A stretch of DNA of 64,000 bases, taken from positions 1,550,001 through 1,614,000 of the forward strand of contig JAALGY010000015.1 in NCBI GenBank assembly GCA_032358165.1, in the 5' to 3' direction. The DNA comes from Diplosphaera chodatii (Eukaryota > Chlorophyta > Trebouxiophyceae > Prasiolales > Stichococcaceae). The number at the start of each line of letters is the position of its first letter. Position 1 is the first letter of the stretch. The translations under genes and the position numbers were made by a program. A model generated the notes under the pieces. The model was not told where the DNA came from. It worked only from the letters and a program-made list of their open reading frames with translations, and searched no databases. Below are positions 36,340-49,048 of this stretch, piece by piece.

Positions 36340-39300
36340 TCATCTCCGCCGGGCCGCCTTCCACTCATCGATCTTCGCCTGCACATGCATGAAAGTGCCA
36401 TCAAGATGTGTGAGGTACCGTCAGCAGAGTGAGCCGCTGCATGGCCATGTCTTCAGCAAAACGACAGCCTCCTTCCTCTGCACACCTTGAGGGCGGTGTT
36501 GGCCTTGACAGCATCCAGCGTGAGGGGGGACCGGTTGAAGGGGTCCGTCTTTGACGACATCAGGTGGCGCTCGATCGTTGCGCGGTCGACAGTGATCTTG
36601 GAGTCCGGCAGCAGCACTGGGTCCTGCAGTTTATCCATCACCATTAGCACGGTGTTGTGCAACAACAAATGCCGACATGATGCTCCAATGCAGCATGCTT
36701 AAGGGATATGGAACAGTCAACGGGCAATCGTGGGGTGACATACCGTCATGAGGGTGCTGAGCAGCGGGTCCAGGTACTCATCCGGCACCTCGTTGGCGCC
36801 GTCCGCATCAGACCCTGCGCGGGCTGCCTCCTCATCCCTGAGCGCCTGTTGCATCGACAACAACAGGGGTGATGATGAGGAGGACTGCTGCCACAAACTT
36901 GGCAGAGCAGATGGAGGAGGGACCACTGGTATGAGAGGACTGAGGCTCCGCAGACCAGGCTGTGCCAAGCTGCAGCTGCGCATGGGTCAAGTGGGGCAGG
37001 AGCACCTTCACGACTGCCACAAACTCCTGGAATACCACCGCATCGGCGTACGCCGCCTCGTTGCCTGGCTTCTGAGGCGTCCACTCCAGGCCCTGGAGAC
37101 TGGCACATGACGCTCCTCGAACCATTCAGCTTGACAGGCAGCCTCTGAACCCTGAGCTTCGAGACGCAGGGCAGCACAGCAGCATTGGCGGCGCTGGCAC
37201 CAACATATAATCCTCAATAATCCTCAATCTTCAATAGTTTTCGAACCGGTCTCAGATTATTGGCGTTCAGTTTGAAGACAATGCAATGCGATCGCGCAAG
37301 GGAGATGTGAAACGTGTGACTCTTGCCCAGGATGCTCACCGCGGTATGCTCCAGGGCGCCCATTGGGCAGGTCTCAGCCGCGGCCATGGCTTCCGAAACG
37401 GAGTGGCCGCTGCCCTCCCCTGCCTGCCGCTCGACATCAAACAGGCGAGCCAATGTCCCTACGTGCGAAACGTACACAGTGTCCGGTGCCCACGCATAAG
37501 TGTTGCAACGCTTCCATCTGGCTGGACGATGGAGTGTCGAAGGTGTAATGTCCTAGAGACATGAAATAAGAACGGGTTGTAGAGGTCGAGATGGCGGGAC
37601 GCGCCTACAAGGGGTGCCAGGAGTGCCTGCCGGTTGACCTTTGCCAGTGACGCCAGGTTCATGGCTGTGGTGGAATCCAGCAGCTGAGCGCCTGCACAAC
37701 GAACATGTCCTGTGTCTCCTGCTCAAAATCAGCATGTGGAGCCCAGCTGTCTTTCATCTTGTTGCACCTATGCAGTTCTGCAACAGCATGGCAGCAGCAA
37801 CACTAGCTGGCAGAGTCTGCATGTTGCATGGGGGCATACCCTTGCCCGTCGTGTGGCTGAGGATGAAGGACAGTAGCTCCACTAGCCGCGTCAGGTTCAG
37901 CGTGCTGCCCCCTCTGCAGTCACACCAGGACACATAATCTGGGACGCCAACTTGCCCTACATGCTGTGACATTCCATTGCACGACCACTTGAGCACTGTC
38001 GACGACATAATCACGTTGCTTGTGGGATGCCGCGGGTGAAGGACCGCACCGGAAGGCAGCAGGCAGCTGGCTGGCCAGGAACTCCAGCAGGCGCTCCAGG
38101 TTGACAGACAGCTCAAACATGAGACCGCACCGCCGCTGGGCATTTGCGTCAGCCGCCCGCTGTGCCGCCACTGCATCATGCACCTCCTGCAAGAGGCACA
38201 TGTGGACTATAGGCAAGCTGGAAATTCTCTTCATCTGCAGTACATGCTTCAGAGCAGCAGATGAACCTACATTGCAGGAGCCATGACAGTACTACTTGCC
38301 GGGGGGTGCTAAGCAGTCTGCACAGGTATGATCGATGCAAGGCAGGCAGCAGCAGCAGCAGGAAGCCACACCTTGAGCACGACAATGAACTCCGTGACGG
38401 TCCAATTGAGCGTGTTAAAGAGGCGGTTGAGGAATGCGTCAAAGATTGGGCCATTCTGCAGGCACGCGTCCCGCAGCAGCGAGCGGAACAGCAGGGAGGA
38501 GCCCTCTATAGCTGTCGCTGGCAACTGCAGAGCAAAATGAGCAGCCGCTTGCATCATGTGCGCTGTCATACATGAAGAAGGCAAATTGCGGGTGGACACT
38601 GCTCAAGCTTGCAGCACATCAAACATGTGAGCGCAGTGTGCACGGCGCCAGACGGCACGGGTGACTGCCTGCAAGATGAACATTCAGGTGAAAAGGGCAA
38701 GCCTGGCCAAAGCCGCCGCCCTTCACGAGGCGCAGGATGATGCCAGAGATGCTGACCCAGGTGCGCGCGTCAAAGGCCGCCAGGAGCGATACCATCAGCT
38801 TCTCCCGAGCCGCAGCATTTTGCTCAAACACCGACACCCAATCCTGCAGGCCGCCATACGCATGCCGTCAGAATGCAGTGCCCCTTGTGCAAGACACCAT
38901 ACCAGCAGTAGATGACCTTGCAGTGCCACACATGACACGCGGAGTTTTTCACCAGCAGATGCCATATTTGAAGCTGTATTGGCCGGGCTGGACATACACT
39001 AAACAGGCCAGAGCACTCACCGCAGACTGCAGCAACTTGTGGATCGCTTGCAGCAGCTCATCACGCACATCGGGGTTGATGATGCGTGTGTCATGGAAGT
39101 GCAGCACCTGCAGATGCAATCACATCATCTCGGATCCGAATAGGATTGTGTCGCACATGCATCTTCCGTGGTGCAAGCCTGTTGCCACAAAGACCACTAC
39201 TGTTTTGCAGTTCCCAATAGTGTATGTGATCAATTACCAGGAAGGTAACGATGTCCTGCAGACGCTGCGGCTGCATGCAATCCTTGAGCAGCGGCGTGCC

Positions 39301-42300
39301 AGGGCCCACTGCCAGCTTCAGCGCGTGGAATGCGTCCACAAGCGCCTCCACATAGAACTGCAACCAGGCGCGATGCAACTTGAGGCATGTTGGGTATCAG
39401 CAGCGCATGCCAGTCAATACACAGGTTGGAATGTCTCTGCTGCAGGACTTCGACTGAAGCCGTTATGCACATGTGAAGCAGGCATACAAAGCTGTTAGAT
39501 CGCTGACGACCTCAGTGGCATCAGGACCCACCTCTGGCGCGTACTGCAGCAGCGCTCCACGTTGGCTGACGGCAAGCAACACCCGCACCAGGTGGGTGCT
39601 GACGACAAACATCGCCTGCGGCTTCCACCCCTGATACAAGCAAACCTGCAGAGGAGGAGCTCATGCAGTGTTGCATTCATGACCGCAGAAACACAGGAGT
39701 TCCAGGCAAAGCTCGGTGAGGTGCAGTGGCCAGATGGCTGGGTTTTGTCCCGAGTCGGAAAGTAGCCACTCACGTCCAGCCAGGCGCAGATGCGGGTGTA
39801 CTCCACGGCGTCGTCCCGGAACACCTGCTGCGCCTCCTTCAGCAGGTTGTGGTGGTCCGGCGCCGCGGCGGACTGCGGCTCCTGCATGCGCCGCCCCACG
39901 TCCGCCAGCTGCAGTGGGTGAAAACACAAAAAGAGGTTGGTCAGGCTGGAGTGGACCCACAGACTCGTCTCGCTGGGACTGCAACACACAAGTGCACCTG
40001 CCTATTGCAACGTGGTGAGTTGGCTTGCTTGTTGGGAGGAGATCCAAGATGAACTGACAGCGTTTGTTGCAGCGTGTTGTGCATGCCTGAGCCAGCGCTG
40101 CATCCTGGCCCTGCAGCTGGTACTGTGACCCCTTGAAGGCCTGCACCGCGCCCAGCCGGTAGATGAGCACCGCCCTGTCCAGCAGCTCGCCAACCTCGCC
40201 CGAGGCTGCACAGCCGAGGGTGTGCATTGTCGTGCATTGACGCACAGTACATGTGCTGACTTTGACGCTCAGAACAAGATGTGTGTACAATTGGGGGGGG
40301 CAACCGTGGTAGATGCTGGCAGCAAACCATGCAATCGCCCGACGATGTTCCAGCCAAATGTGATGCACCAGAGGGCAACCGCGCAAGGTACAGGTTCAGT
40401 CCGCCGGGGGCTGGGGGCGCACTCATTGGATGATGCGACTTCCAGCGGCCAATCTTCTGGGTCGGCAGCGGTTTGACCAGCTGGATCTCGACTGGTGAGG
40501 CGTCCAAGCCTGAGAGCGGCACCTGCAGTAGCATCCAAGGAAGGTCATATGTGCACCGGTCTTTGCAGTCTGTGCCTGTGCATGTGTGCGAAAACCACAC
40601 AGCAATGAAGAGGCGAGCACCTCCTTGAGGAGATGGCTGAGCGTGCCGCCAAGCCGCTGCATCTGGTTCCAGTAACGGTCCTGGCGCATGTTGTCTCGCT
40701 GCAGGCCCTGTACCACCCTAGCTGAACTTCAGTAGACATAACAGCAGGCCAAGTTTCCGATGCAACAGTCAAGTGGGTAACCTCTACAGAAGGTCTAGCG
40801 CACAGCCCAACATTGCCAGTTGCATGCTGCAATCCACTGGAGCGCAGCAGCTGTGAGGCACCTTTGTGAACATGTCCCCAGCGGCAAAAGTTGCAGTGTC
40901 CCCATTCTTGTCATCTGCCACCAGGTGGGGCGCCACGATGTGTAGCAGTGCGAAATATGTGGTCACCAGGACAGTCGGATCTGCAAACACATACATATGT
41001 CAACACCAGCAATGGGAGGGGCTGTCACACTGGTCCATACAGCGCATGAACGCTTGTCTCCTGGCAGCTCATCATGTGCATACCTGACATGCCGGCGGGC
41101 TGCACATTGCGCAGCATTCCAACGTTCTTCTTTGTGATGTACTCCACAAAGGCTGCAAAGACGTTGCTGGTATGACAGCCAGACACATTGCTGTCTGCGG
41201 AAAGCGGGATCTCAAACAGCAGCTCGCAGATTTCCAGTTGCCTCCGCTCGATGCTCACCACTGCATGGAGCCAGATTGAGTTCATAATCAGATATACAAA
41301 CACATCTTTCATGTTCAGACATCAGCAGCATGGGACAGGCTCGAAGCTCGGGCAGAGCACACACTGTGCAGCATCTGCTGTAGCTGCAGGAATACCGCCG
41401 GGTAAGGATGTCAACAGAGGCGGCACTGTGGACTCACCAGAGTCGTGCAGGTTCTGCACCGCCTCACGGTAGGCTATCTGATCAATGCGCTCGTCTTCCA
41501 CGTGCTGCTCTGCACCCGTGAACCACACCTGCGCCCCCCCACACCATGCCATCGTGAAACTGATAACCTCTACCGTCTCGTGACATCATGCACATGCACC
41601 CATATTCGGACACTCTCATAGGTTGGCCCTCCGCATGACAGCACATGCAATCTCATACCTTTGGGATGAGAGCACGTAACTCTCGGCTGGTTGGCTGCTT
41701 GCGGAACAAGAAGGCCTCAATCTGCAGATAGAAAGGAGTGCATGATCAGCAACTGGGGTGCATCTGGCTGTCAGACGCTGCTCAACGAAGCCGTCATGTG
41801 CTGAGATCGACCGGCAGCAACATGTTGCTGGCAGAGCACCTGGCGGAAGAACCTGCGGTGGCTCTTGTTTTTGCTACTGTTCCCAAGCCACGCATCGCGA
41901 GCAACCTGTAGCCGCAGCTGCAATTAGGACACAGGCAGAACTCACACTTGAGGGTTTCCAGACTGGGTAGCATTCTTTGGATTCTTAGATGTTGTTGCAG
42001 GTCCCTTACAACACATCCCAAGGTCTCACGTGCTACATACAGTAACTCAGGAGGCCCACCAGGAAGCAGGCTGTTGTGAGGGGCCAGTATGCGCCGCTCA
42101 TGCGCAGGTTAGCGGGATCATACATGGTGGAGCGTGCAAGCGTTGCCAGCTGATCCCACACCGCCGTGTAGCATGCGCTTGCCTCCTCCGGATGCGCTGT
42201 CGACCCCAGTAGCTGCATGCAGTCAATGAGCTTATGTCGGCAATTGACGCTGTGCAACCTTAAAGCGTTGCCGAGCTGTGCCGGAGCATACGCACACTCA

Positions 42301-44467
42301 AGTACGTGATGCTGGATACTGCATGTTGCCTGCTCACGACATGACACTTTGGGGATTTGCGATCTCTCATTTGGGAAGCCCTGTCAACCAGTTGCTTGGG
42401 AAAAGTGCTCGTTCTCCCTGGACAATTTTTCTCAGCAGAGAGGCAGCAGCTGGGGACGCACCCGCAAGCCTAGGGCAAGCGAGCGCACGATGGGCGAGTC
42501 GTTGCCCTTGGCACGCTTTAGAGTGTCTACAATGTGCGGCAGCAGCACATCGCCCACCACATACGGCTGCGCCACCAGCGGTGCCAGGTGGCTCGTCACC
42601 AGGGCCGCCACCAGTGTCACCTGACATGCAATCAACGTACCCATTTCAAGCAGCAGTGCTCATCAACAGAAGGGTGCGAGGTTACACAGGCCTGCCTACC
42701 AATGCCTGCTGTCGACCAGCAGGACTGCACGCATCTTGCTGGCAAGAGACCAGCCAGCAACCGACCTCAGCAGTGTGCAGGCTGCGAGGCGGAGAGTCTG
42801 GCTGCAGCGGCACGCTGCCCGATGGCAGCGGTGGGTTCCCCTCCGCAAGCCGCTGCAGGGTGCCCAGCAGATACCGAGCCTACATGCGGACAGTTGCTAT
42901 GGTCGAGCACCAAACTGCCTCAGCAGGAATCAGGGTATGCACGATGCAAATCTGGGTGGCCCGGCACTGGAAATTCAACAGTTCTGTGCATGACTACGCT
43001 CATTATGCACATGATGTCCCGCTCGGACAATCACATACCTGCGCTCCGATGCTGGGCGGCGGCGGGTCCTGCAGTGGCCTGAAACCCTCTACGGGATACT
43101 GGAAGGGCGTGGCGCCAAAGTTCAGGGTGCAATGCTCGCCGTGCGAAAGGCTCAGCGCCGGAAAGTACGCCAGACCCTTGCGATGGCGCCGCACATTGTT
43201 GAATGCAACTGCGGCCACATCAGGCAGTGAGCTACATACCTAGGCGCAAACAGCGAACAAAGATTTCTTTCATGACGTCGACAAGGGCACAGTGCTCTTG
43301 AAGCCAACGGTGGATGCACACCGCCCAGGTTGATGCCATTCTTGATGAAGGACAGCTCGCCCTTTTCAAGGTCCATGCACACTCCGATGACATCCCCCGC
43401 AGCCCATGGCCTGTGAAGTGGCAGCCACGCTCAGCACCCTGGTTTGTGTCAACACAGAGATAGCCCCAAGATTAGCTTGTGCACACTTGCAGCTGTTACT
43501 GCGGTCCTCACGTTCCATACGGCGCATTTGTCACGTTCCACCGCTGCACACGCTTCCCGTCCCAGGCATACGAATCCGCAGCATCACCCACTCCCTCCTC
43601 ATTGTTGAAGGGGCACCGCAGCGTAGCCCAGCCAATCTGCTGGATGCCGCAAGTCCCCAGGACAACCTCATACATCCAAGCACCCTGCAAGAGTGGTGTA
43701 CAGGATTAAGCATGAGAGGACAGGTGTTGAGTGAGCATGAGGTGAACTGGATAGGTGCCAGTTTCTTTACATTGCGAGCACACGATCGAGCAAATGCTGC
43801 CCCGTGCTGCTAACGCATACCTTATATACTGCCGTGCTGGCACGCATGCTGCTGAAGTTGCTCTGGCTCTCTACACGGGTGCCCTCAATGGCGACATCGC
43901 CAACCGAAGAGTGGCGGTCAAGGAAGACACGAGGCGGCCCAATCCGACCCGATGCCTGCTGATCCATGGTCGGCTCATACATTGCATCCGCATCCTGAAT
44001 CGCAAACGGTCACTGCTTCGAGCCTGATGTTCCCAACAGACGTGCGGCTCTGCGTGCGTCAACACCCATGTGATTCACTGGATGCACCTGGCTGATGCTG
44101 TCCAGCCGGGCCTGCAAGCGCTGGTCCAGTGCTTGGCTCCGAATGCGCCCATCTGTTGAACGTCACAAGGCAAGCGAGGCGCGGTGAAGATGCTGAGCTT
44201 ACCAATGTTTGCCTCAACTTCAGGGGTGGCACGCATAGACTATTCCCAGTAGGCTTGCTGGGCGGAATGGCGTCATGCCACAACCGCATACGCACCTGCA
44301 ACAAGGTCGTGGCATGGCGCATCCTCAGCCAGCACATCCTGCAACACGCGCGCCAGCTTCTGCTCAGTGGTTGCTGGTGACGCCTGGGTGTGCAGAACGT
44401 GCGGGTCCTGGAACTCGCCAATGTGTTGTTTCAGGCCGTGAGGCCCACTGGGCGTCCCCGCCACCAT
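36340..44467 (-). CDS. RKP: RKP/KPC1-like ubiquitin ligase with SPRY domain and C-terminal U-box
   Basis: A very large, many-exon E3 ligase related to plant RKP and animal KPC1 (RNF123). The start at 44467 opens [20 protein letters not shown]. Exon about 43820-43980 gives [19 protein letters not shown], leading into the SPRY domain: [20 protein letters not shown] (about 43650), [31 protein letters not shown] and [20 protein letters not shown] with [10 protein letters not shown] (about 43050-43210). The long helical middle has [77 protein letters not shown] and [13 protein letters not shown], all close to RKP in order. Exon [20 protein letters not shown] (about 37080) is the RKP segment just before the RING. 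Instead of a RING, the end is a U-box: [68 protein letters not shown], stop 36340-36342. Confidence 0.85.
37208..37227. repeat. 10-bp tandem repeat in RKP intron
   Basis: Two exact copies of taatcctcaa in an AT-rich intron of the RKP-like gene. Confidence 0.7.
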
Positions 44468-44709
44468 AGCCAGCCCGCGGTCACTCGCTCATAGTATACT
44501 CTCAGGCAGCGTTTGCGCGAGTTGATACAATGCACCGCGCTCTGTGGACGGCTGCACGCCTGCTGTCTTCATCACGTGCCAGTTCACGTGCAGCCATGCA
44601 TGATTTGACGGGGTGTATGACACTTGCATTGCAGTGACCCCAGCATTCACGCCTATACCTGGGTGACTTCAGTGTCACAATGTGTGCTGCTACTTTATCC
44701 ATGTGACAG
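44468..44709. promoter_or_regulatory. short bidirectional promoter region (RKP-like / ARM-like)
   Basis: About 240 bp separate the two divergent start codons, so promoters of two large genes share this space. The base just before the plus-strand ATG is an AG, so an untranslated first exon could lie further left. No TATA box is evident. Confidence 0.4.
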
Positions 44710-47700
44710 ATGGATGCATTCTGGGCGGACTTGAGGACCCCAGGGGAGCAGGTGCTCTGCTTGCTTTGCTGCCATCATGCAAGTTCCCGCGCCATGCAAG
44801 TCGATGCGAAGCGCTTGGTTGACGGAGTTCTAGACGTACCAAACGACCGTCCTGTTGCAGGTGTCAGCACTACGGCAGCTGTTTCATAACAGGTGATGCG
44901 CTCATGTCGCCAAGAACGCACGCCGTGAACATTTCAAATCTGTGTCAGGATCCATCCAACACAATCCTCACGATATTCGGCGTCACTCGCCCTTTGCAGG
45001 CACATCTTGGGGCGCATACAGCAGCACCAGGCTGCAACATTGTCACAAGGCGCTGAGTCAGGGCGGCAGCGCTGCCGGCACTCCGTACGCGCTGCAGCTG
45101 CTCGCGCGCTTTGCACAGCAGCTGCAACAGCCTTCAACCTCTGGTGCCACAGCGCTAATCCCATGCAAGGCTCGCCGTAATGCATTGAGCTCACACAAGT
45201 AGCATGGTGCTGGTGATGAGAGTTGGCGATATGAAGTGTTCGGTTGCATCATGAGCAGGACATGACGCCATCGAGGACCGCACAAGTCAGCTCAGGATCC
45301 TCTCGGAATCAGTCAGCGCAACGCTGAGGTTGTGCAAGTCACAACCAGTGCGCCTGCCTGGGCCAACAGCAGCCGCTGCAGTACTCTTCCTGGGCTCAGC
45401 TGCCAGAGGTGTCTGGCAGTTGCTCGAGACGATTGCAGCAGTGCTTTGCAATGTGGCAGCATGTCCCCTTCGCAACGTGTTCATCACACGCCGTGTGGTG
45501 ACGCTCCCTACAGAATGCTGTTCTGCACTTTGAGTCAAGTTTGTGGTACTATGCAGCACTCCCCGTCACTGCAACAGTTGAGGCGGATGGCATTGTCTGT
45601 GGACTTGGCAGCCTGCTACAGGACCACGGGCAGCAGCTCATCCATCCAGAACTGCTGGAGGATGTTGCAGCAGGCATCGCACACAGCCTCTGCGCTGCCC
45701 AGGTCATTGGCTGGCTTGACCCTGTCGACAATAAGATATTGGGCAAGGATGCACCCTTTGGTGAGCACGATAGCTCCTGTCTGACCAGCTCCTTTGCTGC
45801 CGAGCAGGTCTCGAACAGCAGAGCACAGTGGCTGTTGGCTGGCCTGCTGGCAGGCTGGTGGCCTGCAGACCAGTTGATGGGAGCGCTAGCCATCAGTGCA
45901 GTCCCGAAGCTCGATGATCTGGCGCCGCTGTGGCGCATGATGCAGACAGTCGGATCCACAGCGCCGCAGCAGGCCGCGCCCATGGTGCAGCATGGCGTCC
46001 CCGCTGCTGGCTTCACACAGCAGGCTTCAGCCCCTGCGGAGCGGCTGGATCATCTCGCGGCGGTGCTCATCTCTGCCATCTCGGAGGGGCCGCCTGTGCA
46101 GGCTGCTGCGGCACTGCTGTCAGCAGGAGGCTACATGCAGGGACTGCGTGCTGCCGGCAGCCGCGATGCCGCACTGGCTGTGCTGCTAAATGTCGCGGCA
46201 TGCGTTCCGCCAGCATGTGCTGCTGCGGTGACGGCGCAGCAGGTGGCGATGGGCAGACATGCGGACCAAGTGCAGGCTGCGGCGTTGCTGCGTGATGCTG
46301 CCTCCCTTGCTGCAGTCGCTGCCTCTCAGGTGCTTCCTGTGCCTTGTGACTTGCCTTCACGTCTACCTGCATGATGGTCCAGTGCTGATCTGCACATGGT
46401 TGGAGGGGGCCCAGCCATGTTCCGGTGCTTACTCCCGCACAGCTTTTGATGCAGGCAGGGTCCAATGAGTCACGGCACTTGCCTGCTGCTGAGGAGCTGC
46501 GCTGCCAGGCGGCAACACTGTTGGGAGCTGTCAGCGACCTGTCGCAAGTGTACGAATCAGCAGCAGAGCGGCAGCCTCCAGAGCACGCAGCTTCAGCACT
46601 GCATGCCCAAGCGTCTGGACTACTCATGCAACATGTTGGTGCCCTCAGTGAGGCTTTTGCCTCAGCTCATGCTGCTCTCTCTTACATATTGCGCCTTTTG
46701 CGGGCATCGCGTGGGACTTTCATTGGCCGTCAGCACATTGCCACCAACTTTTGCCACACTGACTGATCGTACCGCACTCCTCAGGTAGCAGGGTGCTGCA
46801 GGCGTATCAGCAGGCCGCCTGCGAAGCCCGTGCGGCAGTGCAGCAGGTATCAGTGCAGGCAGCAGCTCAACTGGCCGAAACCTATGGCGCCTGTGCGGTC
46901 TTGTCGCCGCCTGGCTGGCTGCAGCGGGCAGAAGTGTTAGGCCTCCGCCAGGTGGGCCGACTGCAGTTGTGTCAGGATGGTGGCGAGAGGCCTTTGTGCA
47001 GGACTTGCATGGCGGTCGCATGTCGCATGCCTTGGTACACCACCAACCCTGCTGCACCTCATCGCAGCTCCTGGCTTTTGTTGACTTACACCTGTTCTGT
47101 GCGCTTCTGCAGGCACTGGACAGGGCCTTCAACATTTTCATGCCGCTGCTGTACGCGATGTGGACGCAGGCACGTGGCACAGTTGATGCTCCTGCAACAG
47201 CAGCTTTGGTACTAGATGCACTGGCGTTCCTACACTTTGCTCGCGCCCGGCACGGCCTCTATGCCGACCTTGTCCAGGTGAGCATTGACCTGTTCCTCTG
47301 GACCCAAGACCTGATGCACTGAGAGGCAGCTGCCGACAAGCGTAACACAGCACGTGATCAGAAACGGCTCATGTCACAAGAGTTGCCGGCCCGCACCGCA
47401 GGGGACGCTGGCAGCAGCTGCCGCAAGCGCAGAGGCCAGCAGGAGGCTCGCGGCGGCAGTCCCCGGGTACGAAGCCCTCGCTGCTTCCCCACACGGCGAG
47501 ACACAGCCAGCGTGGCTGGCAGACCCGGCTCTGGCGGCGCGTGCGCAGTTCCTGTGCAGCATGCTGGCACCGTGTGCACGTCACCTGCCAGAGGTAGGCC
47601 CATGGAGTAGCCGTCCACACCTGCGCACGATGCGATGCAGCACCGCCAATGGCCATGTCAGGAAGCTCGGCTTTATCGAAGGTTTGGCCTGCCCAGCTGC

Positions 47701-48734
47701 ACTTGGGGTCTGTATGCTCTGTGGACTTTGATGCTCTCGGGAGTGTGTTCTGTGATTGATTGTGCTTGCAGCCACGGAATCTTCAGGACTTGGATAATGC
47801 TTCGAGTCTTTGGGTGCATGCGCACAAGTTGGGCCTTTGGTGTTCTGAACACAGGCGGATCTGCAGCGGCTGGCACCAATTGCGCTGCTGTTCGTGCAGC
47901 ACCCAGCTCCAGCTTTCAGTGCTGCTGCCCACTCGCTCTTCGGCTCCCTGCTGCAGGTGTCTTCTTGTGTATGACCTGTGCGGCGACATGAGCTCTGCAA
48001 ACGCTGTCTTGAACTGAACTCCCGATAATTAGTTCCTCAATCCCAAAAGGCATTGCGCATCCGCTGCAAGCGCACACGCTGATGCCAGGTTCCAAATCGT
48101 CTGTTGAAAGCTCGCGTCTGACTGCAGGCAATGCAGGAGTGGCAGCGTGAGCGCTGGGCTGTCGCTTATGTGCGGCGGGCGCTGCCGGCGTTTCCGGCAG
48201 CCGTCGATGCGCAGCAATTGGCAGCGACAGTGGATGCAGCCGCCAAGCTGTTGCCGGTCGGCAGCATGGTGCCTGTGCTGATGGCGCGACACATCACGGC
48301 ACGGTGCTCCGAGCTGTTGCAGCAGGTTGAGGCGCCACACAGCGGCGGCGTGACACGACAGGGCAGCCCCCAAGCCCTGCAGCTGGTGCAGCTGCTGGCG
48401 CACATGCTGCTGGTGGTGGACCTCCACGTGCTGCCGGGCGTCATGGACGCCGCAGAGAGCGCTGCACTGGCGGCGCCGCAGGCTGCCCTGCGCCATGAGG
48501 TACGCTGCCACAGCGCACTGGGGATGACGGGGGTAATGGCACTGACCAGCTGCGATTCATACTTGCCACAGCCATGCAAATGGGATGCTAACTAGTTTAC
48601 TGTTGCTGCAGGTCACTGCTGTCATGTATGATGTGCTGGCAGGCAGCGACGACTATACACGCAAGCTCAAACTCATGAGATGGCACCAACACCTGCAAGC
48701 CACATGCTGCAGCCCTCATCATGATGGGTTGTAA
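44710..48734 (+). CDS. large ARM/HEAT-like alpha-solenoid protein, unknown function
   Basis: A helical-repeat protein with no catalytic motif. The first exon starts MDAFWADLRTPGEQVLCLLC. Further exons give LQLLARFAQQLQQPSTSGAT, WYYAALPVTATVEADGIVCG and the longest exon (45541-46330), an alanine-rich set of helices such as QWLLAGLLAGWWPADQLMGA and AAALLSAGGYMQGLRAAGS. Later exons include RAFNIFMPLLYAMW, ADLQRLAPIALLFVQHPAPA and SAAAHSLFGSLLQ. The C-terminal part, WQRERWAVAYVRRALPAFPA, LLAHMLLVVDLHVLPGVMDA and YDVLAGSDDYTRKLKLMRWH, resembles a conserved but uncharacterised plant ARM-repeat family that has the same VD-x-LP and SDD-x-TRK landmarks. The stop is at 48732-48734. The gene is real by exon quality; the family is a recollection and not searched. 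A coat or adaptor-like scaffold role would be speculation. Confidence 0.65.
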
Positions 48735-49048
48735 CTGCCAGCTTCATGACTACAAAAGTATATTATGTGAAACACCAGTTTCCTCCTGGTTTTGAGGGGT
48801 GTGAATCACAGAACTGTCGTGTGTCTGGCGGCACTCAGGTTTACAATATACTGTGTGATACCCCTTGCCAGTCGTCTGTATATGGCAATTGCTGAGGAAC
48901 ACTGTCAACTCCCAAAGCACGTAGCTGAAACCAGACGCAGCCAGTGCTGCGATGAACCTCTGTCGACCTGGATGTCTTCGTCTGAAGGCAGACAGACGTT
49001 ATTTGTTCTGGTGTGGCGCGCGGCCCGCAACTCATCAACGACGGTTCC
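48735..49048. other. convergent 3' region (ARM-like / SCP phosphatase)
   Basis: Tail-to-tail space of about 310 bp with two 3' untranslated regions; nothing coding recognised. Confidence 0.45.

Noticed and set aside
36340..37100. Separate UFD2/E4 gene suggested by the U-box
   Set aside because: The Ufd2 core is absent; the sequence just upstream on the same strand is RKP-like, with only a short intron between. Kept as part of the RKP-like gene, with transcript evidence needed.
42278..43243. 321-codon plus-strand open frame, one of the longest in the window
   Set aside because: It is antisense to well-conserved SPRY exons of the RKP-like gene and has no family resemblance; GC-rich codons leave the opposite strand open.
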